Source: Neurospora tetraspora
Taxonomy: Eukaryota > Ascomycota > Sordariomycetes > Sordariales > Sordariaceae
Reading direction: 5' to 3'
DNA: 64,000 nt
Assembly (NCBI RefSeq): GCF_033439725.1
Contig: NW_026944391.1
Span: 744,001-808,000, forward strand
This document shows, in pieces, positions 11,965 through 24,350 of the stretch. Both the position numbers and the translations under genes were made by a program. Below the pieces are notes generated by a model. That model searched no databases and was not told the origin of the DNA. It saw nothing but the letters and a program-made list of their open reading frames with translations. How positions within the stretch are numbered: the stretch's first letter is position 1; every line of letters starts with the position of its first letter.

Positions 11965-12393
11965 ACTCCTACCTGAATGGGGTATTGGCCAATGAGACGT
12001 CCCCAGCCCCGCACGATAACGTCAAACGGCGAGGGCTTCGTGCAGCTCGATATGTCTTAAGCCGTCACAAAGCGATCCGTCAATCGCAGAACCCCGGCTG
12101 GATTGGTTGGCAGAGAGGGCAGGGGCGGGCTGAAGGTATTCGTACAGGGCAGGAGCAGCCGCTTGTGAGAATGAGGGGTGGTTTCCAAAGGCCAATGACG
12201 GGAATCGTCCGACTGTGTCTTTAACTTCAACTCCAACCTCCATCGTCAAATCTTCAATTCCACTTTCCCGCCTACGAGTACTCGTTCTCTAGGCAGCTCC
12301 AACGAAAAAGTCCAAAGGCGACATCACACACGAAGCACTCCCCTGCACCTGGGATCGAAAAAGGCATACAACCCTACAGAAAAGGTCAACAGA

Positions 12394-14298
<1,905 letters not shown>

Positions 14299-15436
14299 GA
14301 CCTTAGTGAGATTATGGAGAGCACCGTATGCTCCGACGATAGTTGGGAGGATTCCTTCCGGAGGACTCGCTCAGGAGGAGTTTTGATGCATCAATCCGGC
14401 ATCGGCGAATTCGTTCATTGAGGTGCGTTCGACGGAGGTGTTTATGAGCAGCGTTGAGACAGGTGCCATGTTATTGGATTAGGTGTCTAGCGAATCAAAT
14501 CACAACCCGATCTTGATGTTGCATTGTGTTGCTGGCTTTGTATGGCACAAGGTGCTTTATCCCGACTTCACCCATTTTCTCCTGATGCTGTGAGTCCGAG
14601 AGAGTTGCGGACGGCCCGTCGTTCTGCCCCGTGTTGGAGATCGTCCTGACTGTCAAAGGCCACGTGCGGGCTGCCTTAAAAGAGCTTGGGTGGCGCCGGG
14701 GGCTGTGAAAAGGGTCGGGGATCTTGATGATCACTGATTGGCAGGTATCCACACTTCCTGTAGCCGGCGTTAGACAAAGGTCCAGAGCCAGAGGCACAAC
14801 CTTGAACGACATTGCTTGCAGGCGTTCTTTTGACACCTAGTCAAGACACCAAGAAACATGCTGTCCAATCAGCATCGAGGAATCCACCTCGTGCCGACTG
14901 GAAAGGAGATGGGCACGCGACTGCTTTGGGACTCGGGAATGCACTTCGGAGATGGAAACACTAGTGTTCCATGCTCTCTAGATGCAACTGCACGTTACGA
15001 TTACCGACTTCCTACGTCCGTCTCCCCGCATCCCTTGGTCCATTCCTCTGATCTGGATCTTACATCAGAACCAGCAAGCACAATGTCCATATATTGTCCG
15101 TGATGGCATGCCCAGATTCTGAATCCCATGCTGGGACATCTGTACCTCTCGACAACACCTGAGCGAACTTATCACAAAATCGTGGAACTCGAATCTGCTT
15201 CTTCTTCGGCTTACCAGTGCAAGGTGATACCCGAAGATCGTCTTATCGTCCACTCTTGACCAGACACAGCCAGAAGCACAGTGAAAGCCACTAATTGGAG
15301 GATTCCCGCCATCCTTCAAGCCCGAATCTTGCACAGCACCTGCAACGTCAGTTGTGCCTGACAGTTACCTATTTCGTCTGAGCAACAGGCTGTTCTGAGC
15401 TTCCCTGGTTTGCGATAGCACGACAAGCCCATCACG
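14299..15436. other. Intergenic, 1.1 kb
   Basis: This is the 3' flank of the P5CDH gene and the upstream region of the bHLH gene, arranged head-to-tail on the same strand. I see no further gene, RNA or repeat. Confidence 0.6.
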
Positions 15437-16748
15437 ATGCCTCAGAGGTCGTTGCCTACGCCACTATCATCAGCGGATATGAAAGCCCAGGAACCTCCAT
15501 CCCTAGCCTCCCTTCAGATGCTGTTCGAACTACCACCACCTGCCATTATGCCATCCAACGCTGCAGGCACACCTCCACAGACCCCGGAGAAAAGATATCC
15601 GATGCAACCAAGCGAGACAGTCAAGTCACGAAGGCGTGCAGCAACCGTAGCAGGCCCATCCAAGAACGATTTTGCACTTCCTCCCCCTCCTACGAGATCA
15701 CGCAAAATCATCCAGATGAAGCCGCGTGAAGTTGCTGCTGCCCCACCACTTGCACCAAACTCCAAAGATTCGACCACTGGCAAATCAGGCTCGGGCCTTG
15801 TGTCCACCACAACGAATTCAGAGTCAACCACGCCAGCGGCGACAACAGGTGGCGCTAAAAAGAAACCATCAACTGCGGCAGGAAGGAAGATTGCGAGAAA
15901 AACAGCACATAGCTTGATCGAAAGGAGAAGGAGATCCAAGATGAACGAAGAGTTTGCTCTCCTCAAAAGCATGATACCGGCATGTACCGGTGAGATGCAC
16001 AAGCTGGCTATCCTCCAGGTTAGTATCATCTTTCTAAGAATGTATACTGGGAATTGAAGCTGATGAAGTACCTCAGGCCTCGATAGAGTATATCAGATAC
16101 TTGGAAGATTGTGTCGCTAAGCTCCAGGCCCGGCATCAATCCGGTCCATCAGAGGTAGAAAGTGCGACAAAGAGTCTTCCAACGCCCTCTGGTCATGAAC
16201 CTTTCCATCCTGAGGCTGCCTTTACCTTTGCGGCAAGAGAAGAAGTCCACGACGTAGAGATGTCGGACTCGTCAGGGGTTGATTCACCGGCCTCTTCGCC
16301 TCCACTTGCCGCGATCACCTCTTCCCACCAGCCATCCGCATCCCCGGTAATACTACCCCAGCAGCAGCTAAGAGATCGACATGATTCGATCTCGTTAGCT
16401 GTGACATCGACCGATTACCAAAGACACTACAGCTTCAGTGGTTCATCTGTTACTGCCTCGCCCGCCGGCTTTGGCTCCTGGGGGCATTTGTACGGCGGCA
16501 ACAGCAACATGCACGACACGCGAACCGCCTCGGTTTCGGGCTCAGCACTGACTAGCCCTTACCTGGTATCGCGAAATGACCTTGACCATGAAGCAACGGC
16601 TGCTCTTCTCATGTTGAACCAACAGACACAAACGGATAGGCGGACGTCAACGACGAACACCGACGGGCCCGCTGGAGCCGCAGCCGCAGCCGCCGGGACC
16701 GTGAGGACGGGGCGGGGAATGAGTGTCGCAGACTTGTTAAGCGCATGA
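15437..16748 (+). CDS. bHLH transcription factor
   Basis: A nuclear DNA-binding regulator of 417 residues from two exons, 15437-16018 and 16077-16748. The intron falls inside helix 2, so HKLAILQ joins ASIEYIRYLED. The domain covers about residues 150-210: basic part RKTAHSLIERRRRSKMNEEF, loop MIPACTGEM, helix 2 as above. The basic region has the His-Glu-Arg pattern (H, E four on, R eight on) that reads CACGTG-type E-boxes. The N-terminal third is Pro/Ser/Thr-rich with TPPQTPEKR, and the C-terminal half is low-complexity with Ala and Ser tracts. It resembles the fungal Esc1/DevR group and, in its bHLH only, NUC-1/PHO4; which of these is the true orthologue I cannot say. The Met at 15437 opens the long frame. 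Confidence 0.88.
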
Positions 16749-18288
16749 GCGATCCAGAAGGAGATCGTTCGATGGCGCCTTCACGTCCGTCCGATCAAGA
16801 TCATTTACCCTTGGCGTCGGTCGGCTTAGACTCGGGGCTCGGCTTGGCGATTCTAGCGATGTAGCGTGCATGCATGCTGGATCCATAACCGCTGGTACCG
16901 GAATAGCGACCGGGCGATCACAGGACTGGAGTATGCAGGGTCTTGGGGTCCGCCAGGGGTTGGGATGCCCGTGGGAAGGGTGAAGAAAGATAAAAGTTTC
17001 AAATCGCAGCATCGCGCCATATATCGAGTCGTGAGGGACTGGGATGTGTATGTTGTTCTGGGCTGAGTGAGCACAAATGAATAATGCCTCAGACTTTGGT
17101 CGTCACAGAATGGTTCGAGATGGTTGAGGAAGTAATACAGGATTACCTATGCTAGAGTTCGCGCTCTGGAACTGGCAAAGAAACGGCCATCCGGGGGAAC
17201 ATGGCAATCGATAGACGAAAGACAGACTTTTCAAACTTTGTGATGGATTTCCAAACGACAAAAGCAACACTCAAAGAAAACTTACCATTTATGAAGATCA
17301 TGGTGCCAGTTGGAGGGTAGTTAACGGTAGATGTTTCAGCTTTGATACCAATTGCGTACCATTGATTGCTTTGCGCTTTGACCTCTAGAAGCGAACATCG
17401 ACAACACCGAGCGCCCGGATGACACTTGAAAACACCGAAGGTTCGAGGCGGCGCATAACAGTTCATTCCATCCCGGAATGGCTTCATGAGGCCTATCTTT
17501 CTACCGGACGCGCTGTTTGATCCGCTGGACGAACAAGTTGTGTACGTGGCAATGGGAAAGCCCGGGGTTTTGATACTCGTCAGTCGTACGAGAAACCAAC
17601 GGTTCGCCTCCCGCTTCAAGCATCACCCACGGACCCCAATGCCCCTGTATCGCCCTATGTTCCCAAATTCTCCCGGTCAGGGGCACGTGATACCCCTGAT
17701 ATCGAACAACAACATACCGAAATGGTCCTTGGCGATGGCCGGACAAGGCCGGTGGTGACACTCAGCAGGATGGACAAGACCGAGTCGATATCCCGGAGTC
17801 CCGGGGAATCCCAAGAGGGGGCCACCAACTCTCCGCCTCCCGAACCAATCTGCCTATATATGCTGTCCTCTGCTCGCTCAATGTAGCCTTTCATGTCTTA
17901 CACCAGTCAACAACAACTTCCACCAAACCCTTTTCAACCAGCTTCTTCTTCACGGCCTCGTATCGGCGTGGATTTTCACAAACAGTCCGTAAGACCGCCT
18001 CCTTACCCTCCTCTCCCGGTATCGCCGCGGCAGTTCACCAAACTTTCACCACCACCACTACTTGTACCCTCCCGTCCACATCCCCGGACCGTCTTTACCT
18101 CGAGAAAGCCTCAGCCGCTTCGTCTCGTTCAGGAGTCACTCAACTCGCGCAAACGAAAACCACCTGTCTTTTTCGCCAAGCACACACGGACTCTGGTTCA
18201 GTCCGTGACTTACATTACTGTCTACCAGGACTCTTCTTCTTCTCCAACTTCTTCTTCCTACTCGCCAACCGCGACAACCTTCTTCAAG
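16749..18288. other. Intergenic or leader, 1.5 kb
   Basis: This is the 3' flank of the bHLH gene followed by the pyrimidine-rich leader of the next gene. From 17893 a frame runs open and in register with the 18289 start codon (see findings). No other feature is supported. Confidence 0.55.
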
Positions 18289-18831
18289 ATGGCCAGCACC
18301 AACCCTACCATGCCTAAGGTCTCTAACCTTCCCCCTGTCCCTGCCGGAGCCCGCTCAGGTTATCTCTCCCCAACTAAGGAAGAAATGCTCGCTGACCTTC
18401 GACGCCAGGTAAATACTTGAATTCCCTCCCGTCCCTGTTGAGTATTAGTAAGACAAAATCAAACAAAGGAAAAAGAAAATCTGACTTGGGTAAAAAAACA
18501 CAGCTCGACGACACCAACTCCGACGGAGTCTCCTCGGTCGACTCCCGCGGCCGCCGCCGCCGCAGAAACAAGGGTGCCGTCCAGAAGCAGGGTGGTCTCA
18601 ACGGCCCTCAGATCCTTCCCCGTCTGGCCGACACCAAGCCCGTCCGTCTCCAGCTTGGCTTGAACCTCGATGTCGAAGTCGAGCTGAAGGCTAGACTCCA
18701 AGGCGATGTCTCACTTACTCTTCTGTAAGTCTTCCTTCCTTTCTGATTGATGTCTTCCATCCATCCATCTGCTCCTTCCTACCAACGGTGGGCTAATTTT
18801 TTTTCTTTTCTTTCTTTCCCACAGTCAATAA
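18289..18831 (+). CDS. Small conserved fungal protein, function unknown
   Basis: Exons 18289-18408, 18504-18724 and 18825-18831 encode 115 residues beginning MASTNPTMPKVSNLPPVP and ending LTLLQ. The last intron has a strong acceptor: a run of T and C ending in CCCACAG after a CTAAT branch site. The sequence has an SPTKEEMLADLRRQ segment, a basic RGRRRRRNKG patch, and a final VRLQLGLNLDVEVELKARLQ amphipathic block. I recognise the pattern from other filamentous fungi but know no function. The frame is open for 132 codons upstream, so a longer N-terminus is possible. A second coding segment begins 168 bp downstream, with matching splice phase. Confidence 0.7.
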
Positions 18832-18998
18832 ATTTCTTCTTTCCCCTTAAACCTACCTCCCTTTTTCTCTTGCTCATAGCCAGTCAATACATCACATCTC
18901 TCCATTCAGCCATAAGCTATTAGCTATCGCAATGAGCTCCTGTCTGTATCCATATGTTTCAACCATGACAAATTCCAACACAAAAATAAAAACAACAG

Positions 18999-19520
18999 AG
19001 TCGAAAAGAAAACACCGCTGCAGAAACGACCCCCGTCTTCCACCCAGCTTTATCTCAACTCCTCCACCCGCTCCGTCACCGTCGACGAACTCTTCCACCT
19101 CCGGCTCGGCACGCTCCGCCTGCGTCAGCGCTGGCTCGACCGCGAGGTCAGCCCTAGCCTGACGGCCGCCGTTGCGGTCTTGATTGGGATGGTTGGGTTT
19201 TTGGGCGGGGTGTTGGTTTCTAGCTGTTGCTCATGGTCATGGTTTTGGTCATTCTTGACTGATTGGTCTTGGTCTTGGTCATGGCTGTGGGTGCAAATGG
19301 TTTGGGACTCGGTTTGGGATGTGGTGGTGATTAGCACTTTGTCTTCGATGGTTCCATCTTGGATGACGGGGATGGCGACTACGATGACGACGACAATGAT
19401 GGACATGGGCACAGCAACGATGGCATCGACGACAACGTCCTGGTCATATTTCCATGTCTTGCTTCAGCAGGGCTTGTGTACATCGGCGGCGTCTTCTTTC
19501 GAATGGGTCGGCGGCGTTAA
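18999..19520 (+). CDS. Coding exons of uncertain attachment, membrane-helix protein
   Basis: From 19021 frame 1 shows very strong C-ending codon use and reads STRSVTVDELFHLRLGTLRL and then a hydrophobic helix LTAAVAVLIGMVGFLGG. A later stretch (19335-19520) is equally coding-like in another frame: acidic DDGDGDYDDDDND, then VLVIFPCLASAGLVYIGGVF and a stop. A TTAG acceptor at 19334 could join them, with a donor around 19210 of weak consensus. An acceptor at 18998 gives a phase that matches the donor at 18725 of the preceding gene, so this may be an alternative 3' part of that gene. A separate gene with a tiny first exon (ATG at 18932) is the other option. I do not recognise the product. Confidence 0.55.
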
Positions 19521-20046
19521 CAACATCATTGGGGTTGGGGTCATGGGATGAATGAGTCTGTCTGGGTCAGTCAGTCAGTCGCCTTCATACCATCCATCCA
19601 TCCTCTGGTCTGGTTGGTCTGGTCGAGGAAAAGGGAGGGGAAAAGGGAAGGGAAAGAAAAAGGGGAAGGCAAATGCAAGGAAGGGTCTATAATGATGCAA
19701 CAACGAATTGGGGCATTCATATGGGACATATGGATACGGGAATAGGAACAAGAAGAAGCATGAGATTTAGGAGAGGAAAGAACCCAAGGAGAATAGTACT
19801 TGGTCCTTCCTTCCCCTTCATCCTGTGTCAATTCTTGGCGTTGTCTTTTCCTAAGGAAGGGAATTGGGTGGGTTTTCCGTGGGTTGTATGGTGTATACAT
19901 ATGGGAATGGGATAGGATAGAACAGAACACAACACACCTCTTTCTTTTTTATTACCATCATCATCGTCATCATCATCATCACCATCATACTCAGCTCTGT
20001 GATAAGGTGCCTGCCTGTCAGTCCTTTTTCGGTCACACCCGACTCT
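19521..20046. other. Intergenic, 0.5 kb
   Basis: It contains A/G-rich stretches and a short ATC/ATG-type trinucleotide run near 19966-19990. No gene seen. Confidence 0.6.
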
Positions 20047-20391
20047 GGAATCAAGTTTTATCTACTACTTACTCTCTTTTTCCATACACTCACTGGTCAC
20101 GGTGGCGATGGCATGGTCCTCCTTTGACCGTTTGTGTAGTGTGGTAAAGTTGTAGGTAGGGGTTGGTTGATACAGACAAATCGAAATGATGTTTTGGTTT
20201 CACTTGCCTGTGGATACTTTGGTTGAGTTGAGTTGAGGCAGTGTCTTGATTGACTCTTAATATCAGATTAGCTTGAGATTCGTTCGGGACATGATTTGTG
20301 TTGGTTGGAACATTGCACCACGGACGGACGGACATCTTGGCATACCACGAGACAGAGGGCTCGCGCGATGACCACATGGCATCCGACGACC
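20047..20391 (+). repeat. Left arm of imperfect inverted repeat
   Basis: Bases 20047-20265 and 20376-20391 are the reverse complement of 20752-20956, with scattered transitions and small length differences. About 110 bp (20266-20375) interrupts this arm only. Confidence 0.9.
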
Positions 20392-20509
20392 TATGTCTGT
20401 AAGCCGGATTTGTTATTGTGACATGGCCCAATCAAGTTAGCCATATAAGCTCTAGGTCTGTACCTGCTTCCCGTAAACCAACTACGACAGCTGATTTAAC
20501 AGTTGTACA

Positions 20510-20602
20510 TCTTCCGTAGTATAGTGGTCAGTATGTGAGCTTGTCAAGCTTGAACATCAGTTCGATTCGCTCGAGACCCGGGTTCAATTCCCGGCGGGAG
20601 AG
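20510..20602 (+). tRNA. tRNA-Asp (GTC) with intron
   Basis: The cloverleaf folds fully. The acceptor TCTTCCG pairs with CGGGAGA at 20595-20601. The D-arm carries TAGTATAGTGGTCAGTA as in eukaryotic tRNA-Asp. The anticodon stem TGAGC/GCTCG encloses anticodon GTC at 20543-20545, and the T-arm is CCGGG-TTCAATT-CCCGG. An intron of about 21 nt (near 20547-20567) follows position 37, the canonical site. A seven-T terminator comes 7 bp after the end. The gene sits in the spacer of a large inverted repeat. Confidence 0.93.
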
Positions 20603-20609
20603 ACCAACA

Positions 20610-20616
20610 TTTTTTT
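20610..20616 (+). terminator. RNA polymerase III terminator of tRNA-Asp
   Basis: A run of seven T begins 8 bp after the mature 3' end; further T-rich sequence follows. Confidence 0.85.
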
Positions 20617-20751
20617 CACTTTTTGCCTTTTTCTTCTTTCCTTTCATTATTAACCAGCTATTTTTTATCAGCTCTTGTTTTCTTTTTCTTTTTTTACTCT
20701 TTCTCCTTTCTCGTTTGTATTTTTCTTGTTCTCATTTGTTCATTAGTTTGC

Positions 20752-20956
20752 GGTCGTCGGATGCCATTGATATCAAGAGTCAAGACACTGCCTCAACTCA
20801 ACCAAAGTATCCACAGGCAAGTGAAACCAAAACATCGTTTCGATTGTCTGGATCAACCCCTACAACTTTGCCACACTACACGGTCAAAGGAGCCATGCCA
20901 TCGTCACCGCGACCAGTGTATGGGAAAAGAGAGAGTAATAGATGAAACTTGATTCC
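20752..20956 (-). repeat. Right arm of imperfect inverted repeat
   Basis: This is the uninterrupted partner of 20047-20391 on the far side of tRNA-Asp. Relative to it, the left arm carries several extra 4-5 bp tandem copies. Confidence 0.9.
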
Positions 20957-21550
20957 TCCATGCGTCTTTACTACATACATACGCCTTACGGTCGAAATTC
21001 GAAACATTTCATGGATCCAACAATCCGGCCCTAATAGACTCTAGCCAATGTTGCTTCCAACTTAGTACGAGGCGCTATCACAGTTTTGCAACAGCCTTTC
21101 TTAACTAAAGCGCGCAGTATTGGACTCATGTCCATGTTCGGTTTATTAATTATTCTTACGACCACTCGCATACATACATATATATATGTAGATGGTGAAG
21201 GTTGGTCACGATTGACAATGTGTGCGTGGATAGCCAAGTTTATTCATTTGTAGGTATTATGCTGAAATGGGTATTTAAAACGTAGAAGAAAATGATTGCG
21301 AAAATGGGGATAGGGTGCATACGATTGGTTGCAACTGTCAACCCTTCAACGCTGCACGCAGCCGCTGACTGATAGATAGCCTACGTGTTGAATGGATGAC
21401 AGCAGTGGAAACCGATCGCACGCATCCATCCATCCCACCGATTATCATTAAACACTACTTCCCGGCCGGTAGGTATCCCGAGGAGGAAGGAGGTTGAAGG
21501 AATGCAAAACCCCAATTCATCCACTCTCCTCACGCCTCAACCCCCCCCTC
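20957..21550. other. Intergenic, 0.6 kb
   Basis: 3' flank of the PhoD-like gene. No RNA gene or repeat beyond a short TACATA/TATA tract near 21170-21190. Confidence 0.6.
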
Positions 21551-24350
21551 TCACCGCACCCCCGCCGGAATCTCCGGCACCTCCGGCACGTCCGACCCCC
21601 CCGTACCACCCGTGCCTCTCGACCCATAACTCCCCGCGCTGCCCGGCGGCGGCGCAATCGTCGGCGGTCTCGGGCCCTTGTAGCTCAGCGTCGGGATCGT
21701 CAATCCATAACCCTCGGTGCGGCCCTCGGGGTTATGCTGGTCGATCTCGATGCGGATGCACACATGCAGACTACCGTCGCTGTCGGTGCCGTGCTCGGTT
21801 GGGTCGGCGGCCTTGTGCTTAGTGCCGGCGTTGACTTCGCCTTTGCCGAGCGCGTAGCGGCCGTCTTTGTGGCCGGGGAAGGTGCCGCCGGGGGTGGAGT
21901 GCGGGGGAGGGGAAGCATGGAAGCCGTTACCGTTTTGCTGCTGATGGGCATTGTTGGGCGAGTTCTCGGTGATGACGGCAAAGTTGCGGCTGGGCATGGT
22001 GACTTGGTTGTGTTTGGCTGTTTTGGTGCTGTCGCCGGGATCTTTGTCGAAGATCTTCAGGAGCGTCTCGTCGGTGTCGTGGTCGAGGTGGTGGATCCTG
22101 TTTCGGCGTGCCAGCAGGTTGGCGACGGCCGCCGGGGGCGGCTTGTTCACGATGGCGGAGGAAACGACGTTGACGATGTAGCGGTAGTCTTCTTCTAGCG
22201 GGATGTTAAGCTTCGGGTTGGAGTAGAACCTTCCTAGCGCTGCCAGGTGGACGTCGCCGCCCAGGATGGTAACGCGCACCGAGAACTCGGCGGCGATCTG
22301 TTGCAGCTTGAGGATCAGACCGTTGCGCTCGCGCTTGTGGGTTCTGGCTGTATAATGATCGTCGAGATCGTCTAGGAGATCAACACTTCCGTCAAAGGAG
22401 TTGAAGAAGCTGCCACCAAAGCCCACGCGTCTGTTCAACAGCTTTACTGGACCCATCAAGGGGCTGGCAAAGATGTTCTCAAGCCATGTCAAGCGCTTGT
22501 GGCAGGTCAGCTCAAGCTTTTGGTATGGGTTAGATGCCACTTACAGGATATGCGATGGGAATACCCAAAAGAAGAATCAAGTGCTTATATGGCTTCTCAG
22601 TTTGTATGGCATGGCTCAGCTCCTGCCTCAAGCGGGAGAAGATAGCCTCATATGTCTCAGGATAGTTGACTTGATGTCTCGTGCGCTGTAGATTGTTAGC
22701 ACTAGGAGAAAAGACTTTGAGAATTCTCTCATTACCTCTGTTCGCGCGTCAATACCCAAAAACGCTATCCTGGCGCCCAACTTTGTAAACATGTTGTGTG
22801 AATGCTCCGAAACGTATGGCTGTATGGTTGTCAGTAATCGAACTAGTCAGGAGTGCTAGCACCGGAAAAAGGAACTTACACCTGGAGATGGTCCAACAAT
22901 GTAGTTGGATTCTGTCATGGCCGGGTGTACATAAGCCGCAATCATCTGATTGGGATCGATTCCCTGACCCGCTTCGCCCTTAGCCTGCATGGTGTCTGAG
23001 GTATATGTTGAGGCTGGAGGTGGCAGATGGTGCTGGAAAAGCATATAGTACTTGTGGGCAATGCCGCCTATTCCTCGGAAAACATCGCATCTCATAAAGT
23101 CGTCCACATAAGATCCAAATCCATCAATAATCTGCATCGTGTTAGCTTGACTCGCTTGGCAAAGGAGGCGCTGATGGGACATACATCGTGATCATCCCAA
23201 ATGTTTAGCTGAGGAATCTGGCCGTTTGCAGCCGCAAATGGCTCTGTCCCATACCATCGGATATAGTTGTTTAAGTAGTAATCGTCGCACTCAGCACGGA
23301 GGCTCTCGGGGAATGGAAAGTGTCTCCGTTTCTTGGGGTTGCTGATGCTGGTCCATGTGCGAAGGGGTCCCGAAACTCGAATGCCGTCGTTATAAATCTG
23401 GTCGCCGCCACCGATCCTGTAGTCTGTTAGCGCTCGACAGGCTTAATAGAATCCTCAGCTTCTTACATGACATGGAACGGCGCCTCTTGATGACGCCTCA
23501 TAACGTCGTTCCACAGACATGGACCACTCCAGTCCTCTTCATCCGTGCCGACGCTGAACCCGTTACAGGAGTGGAACATGATTCTCATCGATTCCGTGAT
23601 GGCGGGCACGAAGAAGGTATTCACTTTTGGCTTCGTCTTGCTAGCAAAGACCAGGTAATCCGACAGCCAATACTCCCACTTGGTCTCATATGGTTCCATT
23701 TCCAGGTGCAGATCGAACCTCCAGAAAGTGTTGCGCCAATCCGAATAAAGACAGATTCCCTGGCTTTCACTGACTTTGGGTTCACTGCTGTGACCATTTG
23801 CAGCGCCATTGCCATTGTGACCATTGCTCATACCGACCGTGGCAGCCTTTCTCAGGAACAAGCTCGGCCTAAAGGACTGTTCTCTGCCACCCCCGCGGGT
23901 CACAACCAGGACACTGCCAACCCACTGATTTCCCTCCATGCGGCGATAGTTGATCAAAGGTCCTACAGCAATCTCCTTGTCGTTTGGAACGCTCTCCGGA
24001 GCCAATGCGTCGGCCATGTTCTTTTCGCCATTGAGAACCTCCCTGGCTTCTGTAGCGCCCAGCACAACGGGCTTGAACTTTGGATCGGTAGGAGGACGGG
24101 TACCAGCCTCCTCGGGCGAGATACGCGACTTGTTGAGGAAATCGGCCAGGTCGTTCACATTGCCGCGTGCGTCTGCTTCCCGCGCTATGGAGTGGTGATG
24201 GTGATGGTGGGAGGGTTGCTGGGGCTGGGCTCTCTTGGCCTCGTACTTGGCGAAAGCTCGCGACTCTTGGTGGCGCCATTGGGAGCCGGAGGCATGAGGA
24301 TTGTGGTGTTCATCGCCGTGCGCATAGCCCTGCGCTTCGTGGGAGTCCAT
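21551..24350 (-). CDS. PhoD-like metallophosphatase
   Basis: A predicted metal-dependent phosphatase or phosphodiesterase of the PhoD superfamily, 845 residues. Six exons: 23467-24350, 23185-23416, 22880-23131, 22736-22819, 22545-22685 and 21551-22495. Phases are consistent throughout, with GCTAAC branch sites in several introns; the last acceptor is an atypical AAG. Metal-site motifs lie in order: GGGDQIYND at about 297-305, WDDHD at 368-372, and GGDVHLA at about 610-616. I see no signal peptide or membrane helix, so it is probably intracellular, like the large fungal PhoD-like proteins, unlike secreted bacterial PhoD. The N-terminus has a His run, and the C-terminal 150 residues are Pro/Gly-rich. 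Substrate unknown. Confidence 0.9.

Larger units (their letters stand above)
7152..12393. other. 5.2 kb stretch without a convincing gene
   Basis: The region separates two divergent genes. All open frames of 60-157 codons lack coding bias, splice structure and recognisable motifs. It contains a GGTC repeat, a possible pol III unit and GATA sites, listed separately. Long leaders or noncoding transcripts cannot be judged from sequence alone. Confidence 0.6.

Noticed and set aside
17152-17619. 155-codon minus frame with several Cys
   Set aside because: No signal peptide, no recognisable motif and weak codon bias; it could not be supported.
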